NCBI GenBank assembly: GCA_030526005.1
Contig: JAUNDP010000018.1
Location: forward strand, 1-48,195
Direction: 5' to 3'
DNA from: Eubacteriales bacterium
GTDB taxonomy: Bacteria > Bacillota > Clostridia > Lachnospirales > Lachnospiraceae
DNA: 48,195 bases
Positions 16,910-25,796 of this stretch are shown here, one piece after another. Numbering within the stretch: position 1 is the stretch's first letter; each line of letters starts with the position of its first letter. The notes beneath the pieces were generated by a model. That model made no database searches. It saw nothing but the letters and a program-made list of their open reading frames with translations, and had not been told where the DNA came from. The position numbers and the translations under genes are program-made.

Positions 16910-19900
16910 TTATTCTACAACAAACTGGAAGTATGCGTAGCTCCATACCGGAGATCCTGCAAATTCTTCATCTACTTTAATATAGACATTGTATGTTCCC
17001 TCGCTGCCTTCTGCCGGTGTTCCGGAGATTACAGCATTTCCGTCGCTGTTAAAGCTGATTTCCAGTCCTTCTGGCAGCGCGTCGCCCAGATCGCTTACTT
17101 CAAACTGAGTCAGCACATTTGAAAATCCGTCAGAGATTGAGAAGTCCTGAGAGAATTCTTCGCCTGCTTTTAACTGGAATACGGTTCCAACCTCTGGAGT
17201 TACGGAAAGCGCGCCTTCTACATACAGTTCAAATTCTGCTGTCTTCTGGTCTTCGCCTTCTGCTGTAGCAACTGTAAAGTGATAGATACCTGAGCTTTCT
17301 GCTGCCGGCTGTCCCCACAGTTTTCCGTCTTCTTCCAGAATCATACCTGTTGGAAGTTCGCCTTCTGTGATTTCATATACTGCATTTTCTCCTGCTTCCG
17401 GAACTTCTACATAGGTTTCTTTGTAGTTGTATGTTGCTTTTGCAGGATTCAATTTGCCGTCCTGTGCAACATTTTCCTCTGTCGGAACAGATGGAGTTGC
17501 TTCCTGTGCATCTGCGTCTGTGTTTACTGTGCCTTCTTTCTGAACAGTCAGTGTCAGAGGCGCTGTAGCTGTATTTCCCTGATCGTCTGTTACTTTAAAT
17601 ACAAGTTCGTATTCTCCTGCTGTTCCTACTTCAGGTACTCCGCTTAATTTGCCGTTTGGAGCCAGTTTCATGCCTTCTGGAAGCGCTTCTGAACTTTCAT
17701 CGAGTGAGAATGTGTAGCTGACTGCGCCGAAATTGCTGTTTGCCCAGAGTGGATTTACTTTCACCAAGCTGTATTCTTCGCCTTCTGTTGCATTTACAAG
17801 TGTTGTTGTCACAATGGCAAGATCGCCTACTTCATTATGATAAGAAGGATCAACTGCCAGACTGCTGTGAAGCGCACGGTTCAAAACATTGTAAGCGTTG
17901 CGCAGCATTACGTCACGGTCAATCAGACCATCCTCCCAGCACTGTACTAATTCATCATAGATGCTGTAGCGTGTATGGGTACCGCTCATGATCATATCAT
18001 TTCCGGCAAGCATTTCATATCCGGAGATTGCAATATCATCAAAATCGCCCCAATCTGTCACAACAAATCCTTCAAATCCCCATTCTCCTCTGAGGATGTT
18101 TGTCAGAAGTTCAGGGCTTCCTGCACATGCCTGACTGTTTACGCTGTTGAAAGCAGACATTACATTATAAACGTCGCCTGTCTTGACTGCCATCTCAAAT
18201 GGTTTCAGATAAATCTCGCGCAGAACACGTTCCGGTGCGATCACGTTGATTGCTGCTTTTGATGTTCCTTCTGCCTCGCTTGTTAAAGTATACAGTCCAC
18301 GGCGGAACCATTCCTGATCGTTTGCCACAAAATGTTTCAGACATACGGATACGCCAGACTGTGCCACGCCAGAAGCCAGGGCTGCTGCGCCTTTTCCGGA
18401 CAGTACAGGGTCTTCTGACCAGTATTCCTGATTACGTCCTACGAGTGGATTACGATGTAAATTGATCGATGGAGCCAGCCAGTTGTCTACATTATTCAGA
18501 ATCATTTCTTCACCCTGGTAAACACCCATCTGGTACAGACCTTCTGTATTCCATGTACAAGCCTGCGCTGCCGGACGAATCCATCCTGTATTTGTTCTGA
18601 CACCGTCGATGGTCATTCCTGTACCGCTTCCGCCGTCTGCATATCCCTGAGAAGGAATACCTAAACGAAGGATTGCACGGGAAGTTCCAGCGCCTACATT
18701 CTGTTTTGTCGATACTTTTCCAAGACCGATGTTTGGTTCATCGGAAGCATACAAGTCGATCTCTGGATCACGGTTTCCTTCTTCGTCAAGATATGTCGCG
18801 CCTGTACCGCCGCTTAAGAAGATTGCAAGTTCTTCATCTGTCATCTGTGTCACAAACTGTTCCAGAGAAATCTTGCCCTGTACAACAGCCTGGAATGTAT
18901 AAATCGGCGCATCCTCCGGAAGTTCTTCAAATGTATAAACCGGATTTTCTTTTGCTTCTAATTTCTGATCCACATAGGAAGCGTCAATCTCAACTACTTT
19001 TGCAGATGCGATTTCTTCTGCTTCGCCTTCATAAGTGATCGGTGTTGCATCCGCATATTTCAGACGGCGGCTTTCATATAATTCTTCGTTTACTTCCTGC
19101 ATGGACAGCTGATTGCTTAACTGTTCCACAATAATTTTTTCCGGTACAGAAATCTTTCCTGCCACATGAGTATTTCTGGAAGAATTTCCTACACGGATGA
19201 TATATTCGCCTGGCTCTAAGACATAAGCTGCAAGTTCTTCGTCATAAGAAGCGATGTCATAGAAGGAAACATCCAGTTTCATCGTCTGTTCTTCTCCGCT
19301 CTTTAACTCTGCTGTCTTTCCAAATGTGACAAGGTTCTGGTATGCCTGTTCCAGTTCGCCCTGTGGTTTGGAAACATACACTTCCATAACTTCTTTTCCT
19401 GGAATCACGTCTTCAGCAGACTCATTTCTGATCGTAGCGCTTACCGTAAAATTCTTTGTCTCTTTGTTTGCGGTCACGTCCAGATCATTGAAGGAAAATT
19501 CGGAGTAGGATAGGCCATATCCGAATGGATAAGCCACTTCTTTGTTGAATGTGTCAAAGTAGCGATATCCCATGTAAATGTACTCTTCATATGCGCTGAT
19601 CGGGTCATTCTCTGAGAATTTGCGTGATCCATATTTTGACTCGTTTCCTTCCCAGTCATATCCTTTATCTGCATAGGAAGTATAGCCAAAGTTTTCTGCT
19701 GTCGGATGATCTTCATAATGATAGGTGAGCGTATCATTCAATTTTGCAGAAGGATTGACATTTCCGAATAAAATGTCAGCCATGGCAAGTCCATGGAACT
19801 GTCCTGCACCATATTCCACAAGGAAAGCGTCGATGTCATATTTCTCAAACTGCGCCAGGTCAATCGGAGCTGTTCCTATGTAGATCAGCACGACATCCTC

Positions 19901-20614
19901 AAATTTGTCTGTCACCTGCTCAAGCAAGATACGCTCAGAAGCATTCAGATACCAGTCGCCCGGCTGCGGAACAGGATTGCGGTCCATCTCCTCCACACCG
20001 GTGGAACGGGAAAGATATACGACTGCCGTGTCTGCATACTCGCTTGCCTCAGCTACCATGCCGTCGTCTTTTATTTCTCCGTCATCCAGCTTGATCTCCG
20101 GTGTCTGAACAGCTGATGTGCGGTTCCATCCGCTTCCTGAGGAAGCATTTTCTCCCCACTCATCCGGATATTCTTTTTCCTGATCCCATCCGTGGTCAAT
20201 CACGGTCTGAACCATTTTTCCCCACGGAGTTTCCACTTCTTCCTGACCGATTTTACTTGCAATATAATCTGCAAGCGGTTTGTAATAATCCGCCTTTACT
20301 TTGTTCAGACCGTCCATCAAAGTTGCGGTAAACGCGCCGGTTGCTCCGCCTGATCCTCCCCCTGTAGGCGGCTGAAGCTGACCCGTTCCAAATACTGCGA
20401 TTTTGTCTTCTTCCACATCGAGCGGCAGAAGATTGTCCTCGTTCTTTAACAGCAAGATTGCCTCGTTCTCTAACTGTCTTGCATGTTCCTGATGCGCTAC
20501 CTGCCAGTCGTATGTCGGCTGCGGCTCCACTGCTGCCATCGCTGTGCCCGGCACGATCATTGCCGCTGACATGACAGCGCACAACGCTTTGGCATACTTC
20601 TTTGTTTTTCTCAT
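16910..20614 (-). CDS. Secreted GH3 glycosidase, circularly permuted, with Ig-like tail
   Basis: This is an exported glycoside hydrolase family 3 enzyme, probably a beta-glucosidase or beta-xylosidase type. The signal peptide ends at TAMA (27). The domain order is reversed relative to most GH3 enzymes. The GH3 C-domain comes first (about 45-365, beginning ENEAILLLKNEDNLLPL), then a fibronectin-III-like domain (about 375-485, after YPFGYGLSY), then the TIM-barrel N-domain (about 580-910) with KHFVANDQE and the nucleophile Asp854 in VVTDWG. Three He_PIG-like Ig repeats end the protein (about 945-1234), each with LPxGM/L and GKLxGxP-type motifs. The ATG at 20614 follows AAAGGAGGAGT and is preferred over an ATG at 20677 (1234 residues). 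It is divergent from sensor module 3. Confidence 0.92.
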   Translation of the reverse strand: MRKTKKYAKALCAVMSAAMIVPGTAMAAVEPQPTYDWQVAHQEHARQLENEAILLLKNEDNLLPLDVEEDKIAVFGTGQLQPPTGGGSGGATGAFTATLMDGLNKVKADYYKPLADYIASKIGQEEVETPWGKMVQTVIDHGWDQEKEYPDEWGENASSGSGWNRTSAVQTPEIKLDDGEIKDDGMVAEASEYADTAVVYLSRSTGVEEMDRNPVPQPGDWYLNASERILLEQVTDKFEDVVLIYIGTAPIDLAQFEKYDIDAFLVEYGAGQFHGLAMADILFGNVNPSAKLNDTLTYHYEDHPTAENFGYTSYADKGYDWEGNESKYGSRKFSENDPISAYEEYIYMGYRYFDTFNKEVAYPFGYGLSYSEFSFNDLDVTANKETKNFTVSATIRNESAEDVIPGKEVMEVYVSKPQGELEQAYQNLVTFGKTAELKSGEEQTMKLDVSFYDIASYDEELAAYVLEPGEYIIRVGNSSRNTHVAGKISVPEKIIVEQLSNQLSMQEVNEELYESRRLKYADATPITYEGEAEEIASAKVVEIDASYVDQKLEAKENPVYTFEELPEDAPIYTFQAVVQGKISLEQFVTQMTDEELAIFLSGGTGATYLDEEGNRDPEIDLYASDEPNIGLGKVSTKQNVGAGTSRAILRLGIPSQGYADGGSGTGMTIDGVRTNTGWIRPAAQACTWNTEGLYQMGVYQGEEMILNNVDNWLAPSINLHRNPLVGRNQEYWSEDPVLSGKGAAALASGVAQSGVSVCLKHFVANDQEWFRRGLYTLTSEAEGTSKAAINVIAPERVLREIYLKPFEMAVKTGDVYNVMSAFNSVNSQACAGSPELLTNILRGEWGFEGFVVTDWGDFDDIAISGYEMLAGNDMIMSGTHTRYSIYDELVQCWEDGLIDRDVMLRNAYNVLNRALHSSLAVDPSYHNEVGDLAIVTTTLVNATEGEEYSLVKVNPLWANSNFGAVSYTFSLDESSEALPEGMKLAPNGKLSGVPEVGTAGEYELVFKVTDDQGNTATAPLTLTVQKEGTVNTDADAQEATPSVPTEENVAQDGKLNPAKATYNYKETYVEVPEAGENAVYEITEGELPTGMILEEDGKLWGQPAAESSGIYHFTVATAEGEDQKTAEFELYVEGALSVTPEVGTVFQLKAGEEFSQDFSISDGFSNVLTQFEVSDLGDALPEGLEISFNSDGNAVISGTPAEGSEGTYNVYIKVDEEFAGSPVWSYAYFQFVVE

Positions 20615-20659
20615 TTTCACTCCTCCTTTAATATTCTTGTTACCAGATGGCAAAATCTT

Positions 20660-20730
20660 ATCATAGATTTTTTTCATTCGATATAAGGATTCCGACTTCT
20701 TGATAATACAAATCCGACCTTTTATCAGAT
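20660..20730 (-). promoter_or_regulatory. Promoter with direct repeats for the permuted GH3 gene
   Basis: On the minus strand TATGAT (plus 20660-20665) is preceded after 17 bp by a poor -35, CCTTAT (20683-20688). Two bases further upstream begin direct repeats with core TCCGAC (plus 20691-20696 and 20713-20718), 22 bp apart, with further T.TT matches. A weak -35 flanked by helically phased repeats suggests activation by an AraC-type regulator, probably the product of the divergent operon (inference). Confidence 0.5.
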
Positions 20731-20783
20731 CGACCCCATTTTTTCTTCTTTTATGATATACTTTCTTCAGAAATGATTCTTTT

Positions 20784-20830
20784 TTGCACAGTCTAATTTT
20801 TACTTTTTATAATACGATCCTTTTGATCGT
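20784..20830 (+). promoter_or_regulatory. Promoter and palindrome of sensor module 3
   Basis: TTGCAC (20784-20789) and TATAAT (20808-20813) are 18 bp apart, a good housekeeping promoter. Directly downstream is a perfect inverted repeat, ACGATC-CTTTT-GATCGT (20814-20830), at the expected transcription start and just before the CGGAGG ribosome site. It could be an operator or a 5' mRNA hairpin. Confidence 0.6.
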
Positions 20831-20842
20831 GCCGGAGGATTT

Positions 20843-22300
20843 ATGAGAAAATTATTTTTTGTTCTCCCTGCTGTTCTTCTCCTTTTGACCGGCTGTCACG
20901 CTCAGGAGAAAGAACATTCCGAAGCAGCAGAGATTCCTACTATACAGATCTATACCTATAAAAAAATAGATATCGATTTTCCAGACAGTGAGATGGTGAT
21001 CGAGCAAATTAATGACTATATCGAGCCTCTGATTCACGCTCAGATCGAGGTGACATTTCTTTCTGATTCCTTTTATACAAGCCGCATCCATCAGATTCTC
21101 GACTCCAGTCAGCAGCTTGATCTGTTTCTCCTTTCCAACGGAAATGAACTTCGGCAATTATATCAGGACGGAACTCTTTCGCCCTTGAATGATCTGCTGG
21201 CCCAATATGCTCCAGATCTTGTTTCCACAGTGGGCGAGGAATATATGCAGGGAGGATATGACTCAAGTACACAGGAGTACTATGCGGTTCCCACCTGCCG
21301 CGACTACAGTCTGCGCCCAGGTCTTGAATATCGCAGTGATCTGGCTGAGCAATATCATCTCGATATGGAAAACGTCCATACGCTGTCGGATCTCACAGAA
21401 ATCTTTGCCTCTCTCAAAGAGCAGAATCCTCTCATCTATCCGCTTGCCCCAAACAGCATCTACACAAATTGGGACATGCTTGGAGATGGTCTGGGCGTTC
21501 TGATGTATGACCGGATGGATACCAAAGTTGTGAATCTTTATGAGACAGAAGAGTACCGGCAATATCTTTCCTTGCTCCGCGACTGGAATCTGAAAGGATA
21601 TCTGTACGATACCTCTGAAAATCCCGGAAGCAATGCGTATTATCTGAAATCAGGATCGGTCTTTTCCTGTTTTGCCAATGGAAAACCCGGATTTACCGTA
21701 CAGGAAAGAAGAGATTTAAATTGTCCCATAGGATTTACTGCTCTGGAAAAAGATTCCATTTCCACAGACCGCATCGCCTGTTGGATGTGGGCTGTTCCGT
21801 ACAGTTCCGAATATAAAAAAGAAGCCATTCAGTTTTTAAATTTATTATATCATGATAAAAATCTTGTCAATCTTTGGACCTATGGCATAGAAGGAGTCCA
21901 TTATCAGATTCTGGATGAAGAAAAAGACCTGATCGGTTTTCCGGAAGGCGTTGATTTTTTAAACAGCGGATATCCTTTGTTTACCGAATACGCCAGCGGC
22001 AATCAATATCTCGCCCATATATGGGAAGGGAATCCGCCTTCGATCTGGGAAGAAATGAAAGAGTTCAACGACAATGCCGTCCGTTCCAGAGCATTTGGCT
22101 TTCAATATGATGACGCTTCCGTGAAATCAGAAGTGATCGCCTGCAAAGCAGTGGTCAAAAAATATAAGAACGGTTTTCTGCATGGCATTTATGATCTGGA
22201 TACCGTTCTGCCGGAATTTATTCAAGAATTAAAAGAGGCGGGCATCGACCGGATTATCGCTGAAAAGCAGCGCCAGCTTGATGACTGGCTTGCCGGTTAG
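20843..22300 (+). CDS. Solute-binding lipoprotein, DUF3502 type, sensor module 3
   Basis: This is an exported solute-binding lipoprotein of 485 residues. The signal peptide ends in the lipobox LLTGC (Cys18), so it should be tethered to the outer face of the membrane. A typical binding-protein fold follows. The C-terminal section has the DUF3502-like YGIEGVHYQIL, FPEGVDFLNSGYP and LAHIWEGNPPSIWEE motifs, matching the module 2 protein at 11813. The kinase and regulator genes follow within 21 and 2 bp, and no permease is encoded nearby, so it probably presents a ligand to the kinase (inference). Lipid anchoring would keep it beside the sensor. Oligosaccharides are the usual ligands of this family. 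Confidence 0.88.
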   Translation: MRKLFFVLPAVLLLLTGCHAQEKEHSEAAEIPTIQIYTYKKIDIDFPDSEMVIEQINDYIEPLIHAQIEVTFLSDSFYTSRIHQILDSSQQLDLFLLSNGNELRQLYQDGTLSPLNDLLAQYAPDLVSTVGEEYMQGGYDSSTQEYYAVPTCRDYSLRPGLEYRSDLAEQYHLDMENVHTLSDLTEIFASLKEQNPLIYPLAPNSIYTNWDMLGDGLGVLMYDRMDTKVVNLYETEEYRQYLSLLRDWNLKGYLYDTSENPGSNAYYLKSGSVFSCFANGKPGFTVQERRDLNCPIGFTALEKDSISTDRIACWMWAVPYSSEYKKEAIQFLNLLYHDKNLVNLWTYGIEGVHYQILDEEKDLIGFPEGVDFLNSGYPLFTEYASGNQYLAHIWEGNPPSIWEEMKEFNDNAVRSRAFGFQYDDASVKSEVIACKAVVKKYKNGFLHGIYDLDTVLPEFIQELKEAGIDRIIAEKQRQLDDWLAG

Positions 22301-22321
22301 CGGAAAGGAAAGGGAAACATT

Positions 22322-24061
22322 ATGGCAGAGACTTCAAAATATCATTCTTTTAAATTTGTTTTATCGGCGAAACGGATTCTGATTGGGACATTGATTGTGA
22401 TTTTTTCTATGATTATTTTTGTCATATTCCGGATGCAACATCTTGCAGTATCCTTTGCATACGATCAGATTTTTTCTTCCAATCAGGCGGCGCTGAATTT
22501 CTATGCGCAGTCTTTAGATGAATCCGTCGCTCATCTCGATCAGAATTTTTATCATCTGCTGTCTGATAATCTGAATATTTCTCTTTTGGAAATTCAGGCA
22601 GAGGAATCAGAAATCTTCAATATAAAGGTGCAGCTCGATGAAGATCTGAGACGGCTGTATGCCTCAAATGATCTTTTAAACAGTGTATTTTTATATTCGC
22701 CGTCCGGAACAGGTCAGGAATTTATTTTTTACAGCACGAAACTGATGTCTGCATCGGATACGATTCCTTTTAAGGACTATGTGATTCGCACATGCGAAAC
22801 TTCCATGAAAGGCGAAAAATTTTCCAGCCCGAACTGGACCGTTCATATTATCAATGACATTCCTTATCTGATGAGAATCATCTGTATCGATCAGACATTC
22901 TGCGGCGGTTTTATCCGCCTCGATACGATTCAGCAACAAATTGATCAGATTTACCACGGCTCACTGGGTTCTTCCGTCATCCTGACAATGGACAATCAGC
23001 TTATCTCCGGCGACACTCGATTTTCCAGACTTCCTGATGACTCTGACTCTGTTGTGCAGTATCGCGGCGAGAACTATATTTTTTCCTGTGTGCACCCTGA
23101 CATCCTGGAGTTAAAAATCGGGATCGCTGTCCCTACAAAAAACATCTCCAGCCAGATGAACTCCGATCTGACAGGCTTTATCAGTATCTCTGCCATTTTG
23201 ATTCTTCTCGTTTTGTTTGTGTATATCTGCCTCTTTTTTATGTACCGTCCGTTCTTATATCTTGCAGATTCAATGAAAATTGTAGCAGATGGAAATCTCC
23301 ATTTCCGCATCACAAAACATTCCTCTGTCCACGAGACCGCTAAAATTTATCAGACCTTCAATGTGATGCTTGATGAGATGGAACATTTGAAATCGGAAGT
23401 CTATGAAAAAGAGCTGGAGAAAGAAAAAGTGACGAAACAGTTTTTAAAGATGCAGCTGAAATCTCATTTTTTCTTAAATTGCTTTAATATCATCTATTCG
23501 CTTGCCGAGACGAAGCGATATGAATTGATCCAAAAACTGACGATCTGTCTCGTCAAATATTTCCGTTATCTCTCCCTCAGCAATGAGGAACTGGTAAATT
23601 TAAAAGATGAGATTGATCATATCAAAAATTATATGGAAATCCAGATGATGCGTTTTCCCGGACAGATTGTCTTCTCCTGTGATATCGAAGAACAGCTTTA
23701 TTCCTGCAAGATACCGATGCTGATGCTTCAGACTTTTTTAGAGAACGCCGTAAAATATGGAATCGATTTTTCTGTTCCAAGCCCGATCACACTGTCTGCT
23801 GTCTCTGAAAAGCAAAACGGCGCAGACGGCATTTTGTTTACGATCACGGACTGTGGAGAAGGATTTTCGGAAGAACTTCTGGCCTTCTATAAAAAAGACG
23901 ATCTGTCCGTGCCATCCAGTCAGGAACATGGGATCGGTATTATCAATGTCAAGAAACGCCTCCGTCTGATCTACGGCGGAGCGGAAACGATTTCCATTGA
24001 AAATCATCTGCCGTCAGGCGCTCAGATTAAAATTTGGATTCCAAAAGGGGAGGAAAAGTAA
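22322..24061 (+). CDS. YesM-type sensor histidine kinase, module 3
   Basis: This is a membrane histidine kinase of 579 residues. It has a membrane helix at about 20-38, an extracytoplasmic Cache-like domain to about 275, and a second helix at about 283-308, followed by a HAMP segment and a coiled coil rich in Lys and Glu. The phospho-acceptor His382 lies in MQLKSHFFLNC, a variant of the usual QxNPHFLxN in which Asn-Pro is replaced by Lys-Ser. The ATPase domain shows FLENAVKYG, ITDCGEGFS and GIGIINVKKRL. The ribosome site GGAAAGGGAAA lies before the ATG. The kinase is paralogous to the one at 13286. Expected partners are the upstream lipoprotein and the regulator that starts 2 bp after its stop. 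Confidence 0.9.
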   Translation: MAETSKYHSFKFVLSAKRILIGTLIVIFSMIIFVIFRMQHLAVSFAYDQIFSSNQAALNFYAQSLDESVAHLDQNFYHLLSDNLNISLLEIQAEESEIFNIKVQLDEDLRRLYASNDLLNSVFLYSPSGTGQEFIFYSTKLMSASDTIPFKDYVIRTCETSMKGEKFSSPNWTVHIINDIPYLMRIICIDQTFCGGFIRLDTIQQQIDQIYHGSLGSSVILTMDNQLISGDTRFSRLPDDSDSVVQYRGENYIFSCVHPDILELKIGIAVPTKNISSQMNSDLTGFISISAILILLVLFVYICLFFMYRPFLYLADSMKIVADGNLHFRITKHSSVHETAKIYQTFNVMLDEMEHLKSEVYEKELEKEKVTKQFLKMQLKSHFFLNCFNIIYSLAETKRYELIQKLTICLVKYFRYLSLSNEELVNLKDEIDHIKNYMEIQMMRFPGQIVFSCDIEEQLYSCKIPMLMLQTFLENAVKYGIDFSVPSPITLSAVSEKQNGADGILFTITDCGEGFSEELLAFYKKDDLSVPSSQEHGIGIINVKKRLRLIYGGAETISIENHLPSGAQIKIWIPKGEEK

Positions 24062-24062
24062 A

Positions 24063-25679
24063 ATGTTTCATGTTTTAATTGTAGATGACGAGATTTTTTC
24101 TGTCGAAGCGGTTCTTTGCGCAATCGACTGGAAAGCCCTTCATGTGGACGAAGTTTTTTCCGCATACAATATGAAAATGGCAAAAAATATTTTTGCTGAG
24201 CATCAGATTGATGTCATGTTATGCGATATCGAGATGCCGCGCGGCAGCGGCATTGACCTTGCCGCATGGGTGAAAGAACATTCCCCAAAGACGGTCAATA
24301 TTTTTCTCACCTGCCACTCTGATTTTCAGTATGCAAAAGAGGCGGTTTCACTCGGCGCGTTTGAATATCTTTTAAAACCGATTGAATATCCAAAACTGCA
24401 GGAATACCTTGCGCACGCCCTTGAGGAATATCAAAAGCGCATGGATTTAAATTCTTATAAAGACAAATGGTTTTTCCATCATGAGATTGTGCAGGATAAA
24501 TTCTGGAGCGATCTTTTGCTCAGAAAATCAGACCACTCCCCTGATTTTCTGTTTCATGATGCAAAAAAGAAAGATATCTTTCTGTCCGATCAGGCAGAAT
24601 ATCTTCCTGTATTGGTCTGTATTCAAAATTATCAGGAACTGTCTGATTCCTGGTACGGAAATGATCTTGACTTTGCATTCCGCAATATCATCTATGAACT
24701 GCTGGATCTGGAAGAATGTTATACTGCTGTCGCCGCAACGTCTCTGAATGAAAGAATGGTTCTTCTCAGTCCTTCTGTGAATGATGCAGAAAATGCCAGA
24801 TCAGCCTCTGACTTTCTTTCGCTGATCAAGGCGCAGTTAATCACATTTTCCAAAGCTTTTCAGCAATATTTTCACGCAAAGCTTTCTATTGTGATAGGAA
24901 AACAAGTTCCATATTTACTTTTGCCCCAGGAATATGACCGTCTGCATGAAAAGGTCTGCTGTTCTGAAAAAGAAGAGTCCGCAGCCCAGATTCATAGTCT
25001 TCTGGACTCTTATCCAGACCTGCTTTCAAAGTTAAATGAATGGGTTGATTTTGTTTTTTCAAACCGTCCCAATCTGCTCATCGCTGAATTTGACCGCCTC
25101 TTCGGTGAAGATTTAAAAGGCGCCATCCAGTTTTACGACACGCTTGTACAGGCAGTCTTTATTGAATTGCTCAAAAAAAATATCAGCGCCTATACCATCT
25201 TTTCCGATGAGCGCCTTCGTCTTCAGAAGGACCGGGCGACACCCGAAAGCATGAAGATGCTGCTCTGCAACCTGTGTCTCGCCATTTTTGAAAAGACGCA
25301 GAAAATTTTCTCCAATGATACAGTCGTTGAACAGGTCAAATCCTATATCACCCGAAATCTGTCGGATGATCTCTCAAGAGAACGTCTTGCCAGACAGTTT
25401 TTCCTCAATCCGGATTATCTCTCCCGCCTCTTTAAAAAAGAGACCGGATATTCTCTGCAGGCATACATCGTGGAAGAACGTATCAAAAAGGCAAAATTTC
25501 TGCTTGAAACGACAGAGCTGTCGATCAGTGAGATCCATGAACAGTCTGGGTTTGCAAACAGCTCTTACTTTTCCAAAATTTTCAAAAGAGAGACTGGTCT
25601 GACCCCACAGGAATACCGTCAGCACATCCAGACAACGCAGTTGGCGACAAAACCACGCAGTTGGCGACAAAGAACTTGA
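24063..25679 (+). CDS. AraC-type response regulator (YesN-like), sensor module 3
   Basis: This DNA-binding response regulator has 538 residues. The receiver domain has VDDE (7-10), phospho-acceptor Asp55 in LCDIEMPRGSG, and Lys in YLLKPIEY. A long middle region (about 130-430) precedes the C-terminal AraC-type double helix-turn-helix (NPDYLSRLFKKETG and SGFANSSYFSKIFKRETGLTPQEYR). The ATG at 24063 is chosen because GGGGAGGAAAAG precedes it and the receiver fold begins there. The last 15 residues (TTQLATKPRSWRQRT) are not conserved-looking. They are encoded by two 17-bp repeats with a 20-bp period, which shift frame between copies. Those repeats adjoin the promoter of the next gene. The GH3 gene at 25797 is the likely target (inference). 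Confidence 0.9.
   Translation: MFHVLIVDDEIFSVEAVLCAIDWKALHVDEVFSAYNMKMAKNIFAEHQIDVMLCDIEMPRGSGIDLAAWVKEHSPKTVNIFLTCHSDFQYAKEAVSLGAFEYLLKPIEYPKLQEYLAHALEEYQKRMDLNSYKDKWFFHHEIVQDKFWSDLLLRKSDHSPDFLFHDAKKKDIFLSDQAEYLPVLVCIQNYQELSDSWYGNDLDFAFRNIIYELLDLEECYTAVAATSLNERMVLLSPSVNDAENARSASDFLSLIKAQLITFSKAFQQYFHAKLSIVIGKQVPYLLLPQEYDRLHEKVCCSEKEESAAQIHSLLDSYPDLLSKLNEWVDFVFSNRPNLLIAEFDRLFGEDLKGAIQFYDTLVQAVFIELLKKNISAYTIFSDERLRLQKDRATPESMKMLLCNLCLAIFEKTQKIFSNDTVVEQVKSYITRNLSDDLSRERLARQFFLNPDYLSRLFKKETGYSLQAYIVEERIKKAKFLLETTELSISEIHEQSGFANSSYFSKIFKRETGLTPQEYRQHIQTTQLATKPRSWRQRT
25635..25671 (+). repeat. Two 17-bp direct repeats, probable activator half-sites
   Basis: ACGCAGTTGGCGACAAA occurs exactly at 25635-25651 and 25655-25671, separated by 3 bp (20-bp period). 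The pair lies inside the end of the regulator gene and stops 4 bp before the -35 box of the GH3 promoter. Two same-facing 17-bp half-sites abutting a -35 box is the classic layout of AraC-family activator sites. Confidence 0.6.
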
Positions 25680-25704
25680 AATCGTGAAATCGTTCAATTA
25701 TAAT
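25676..25704 (+). promoter_or_regulatory. Near-consensus promoter of the secreted GH3 gene
   Basis: TTGAAA (25676-25681, overlapping the regulator's stop codon), 17 bp, then TATAAT (25699-25704). The predicted leader is about 85 nt and contains an AGAATCAC/GTGATTCT stem (25729-25736 with 25758-25765) and no T-run, so the stem is more likely an mRNA structure than a terminator. Confidence 0.7.
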
Positions 25705-25796
25705 GAGGTCATCTTGAAAAAAATGTGTAGAATCACGAATATCTTTTATGTTCTCAGGTGATTCTGTATATTTTAGGAAAATTGGAGGAAGAAAAC

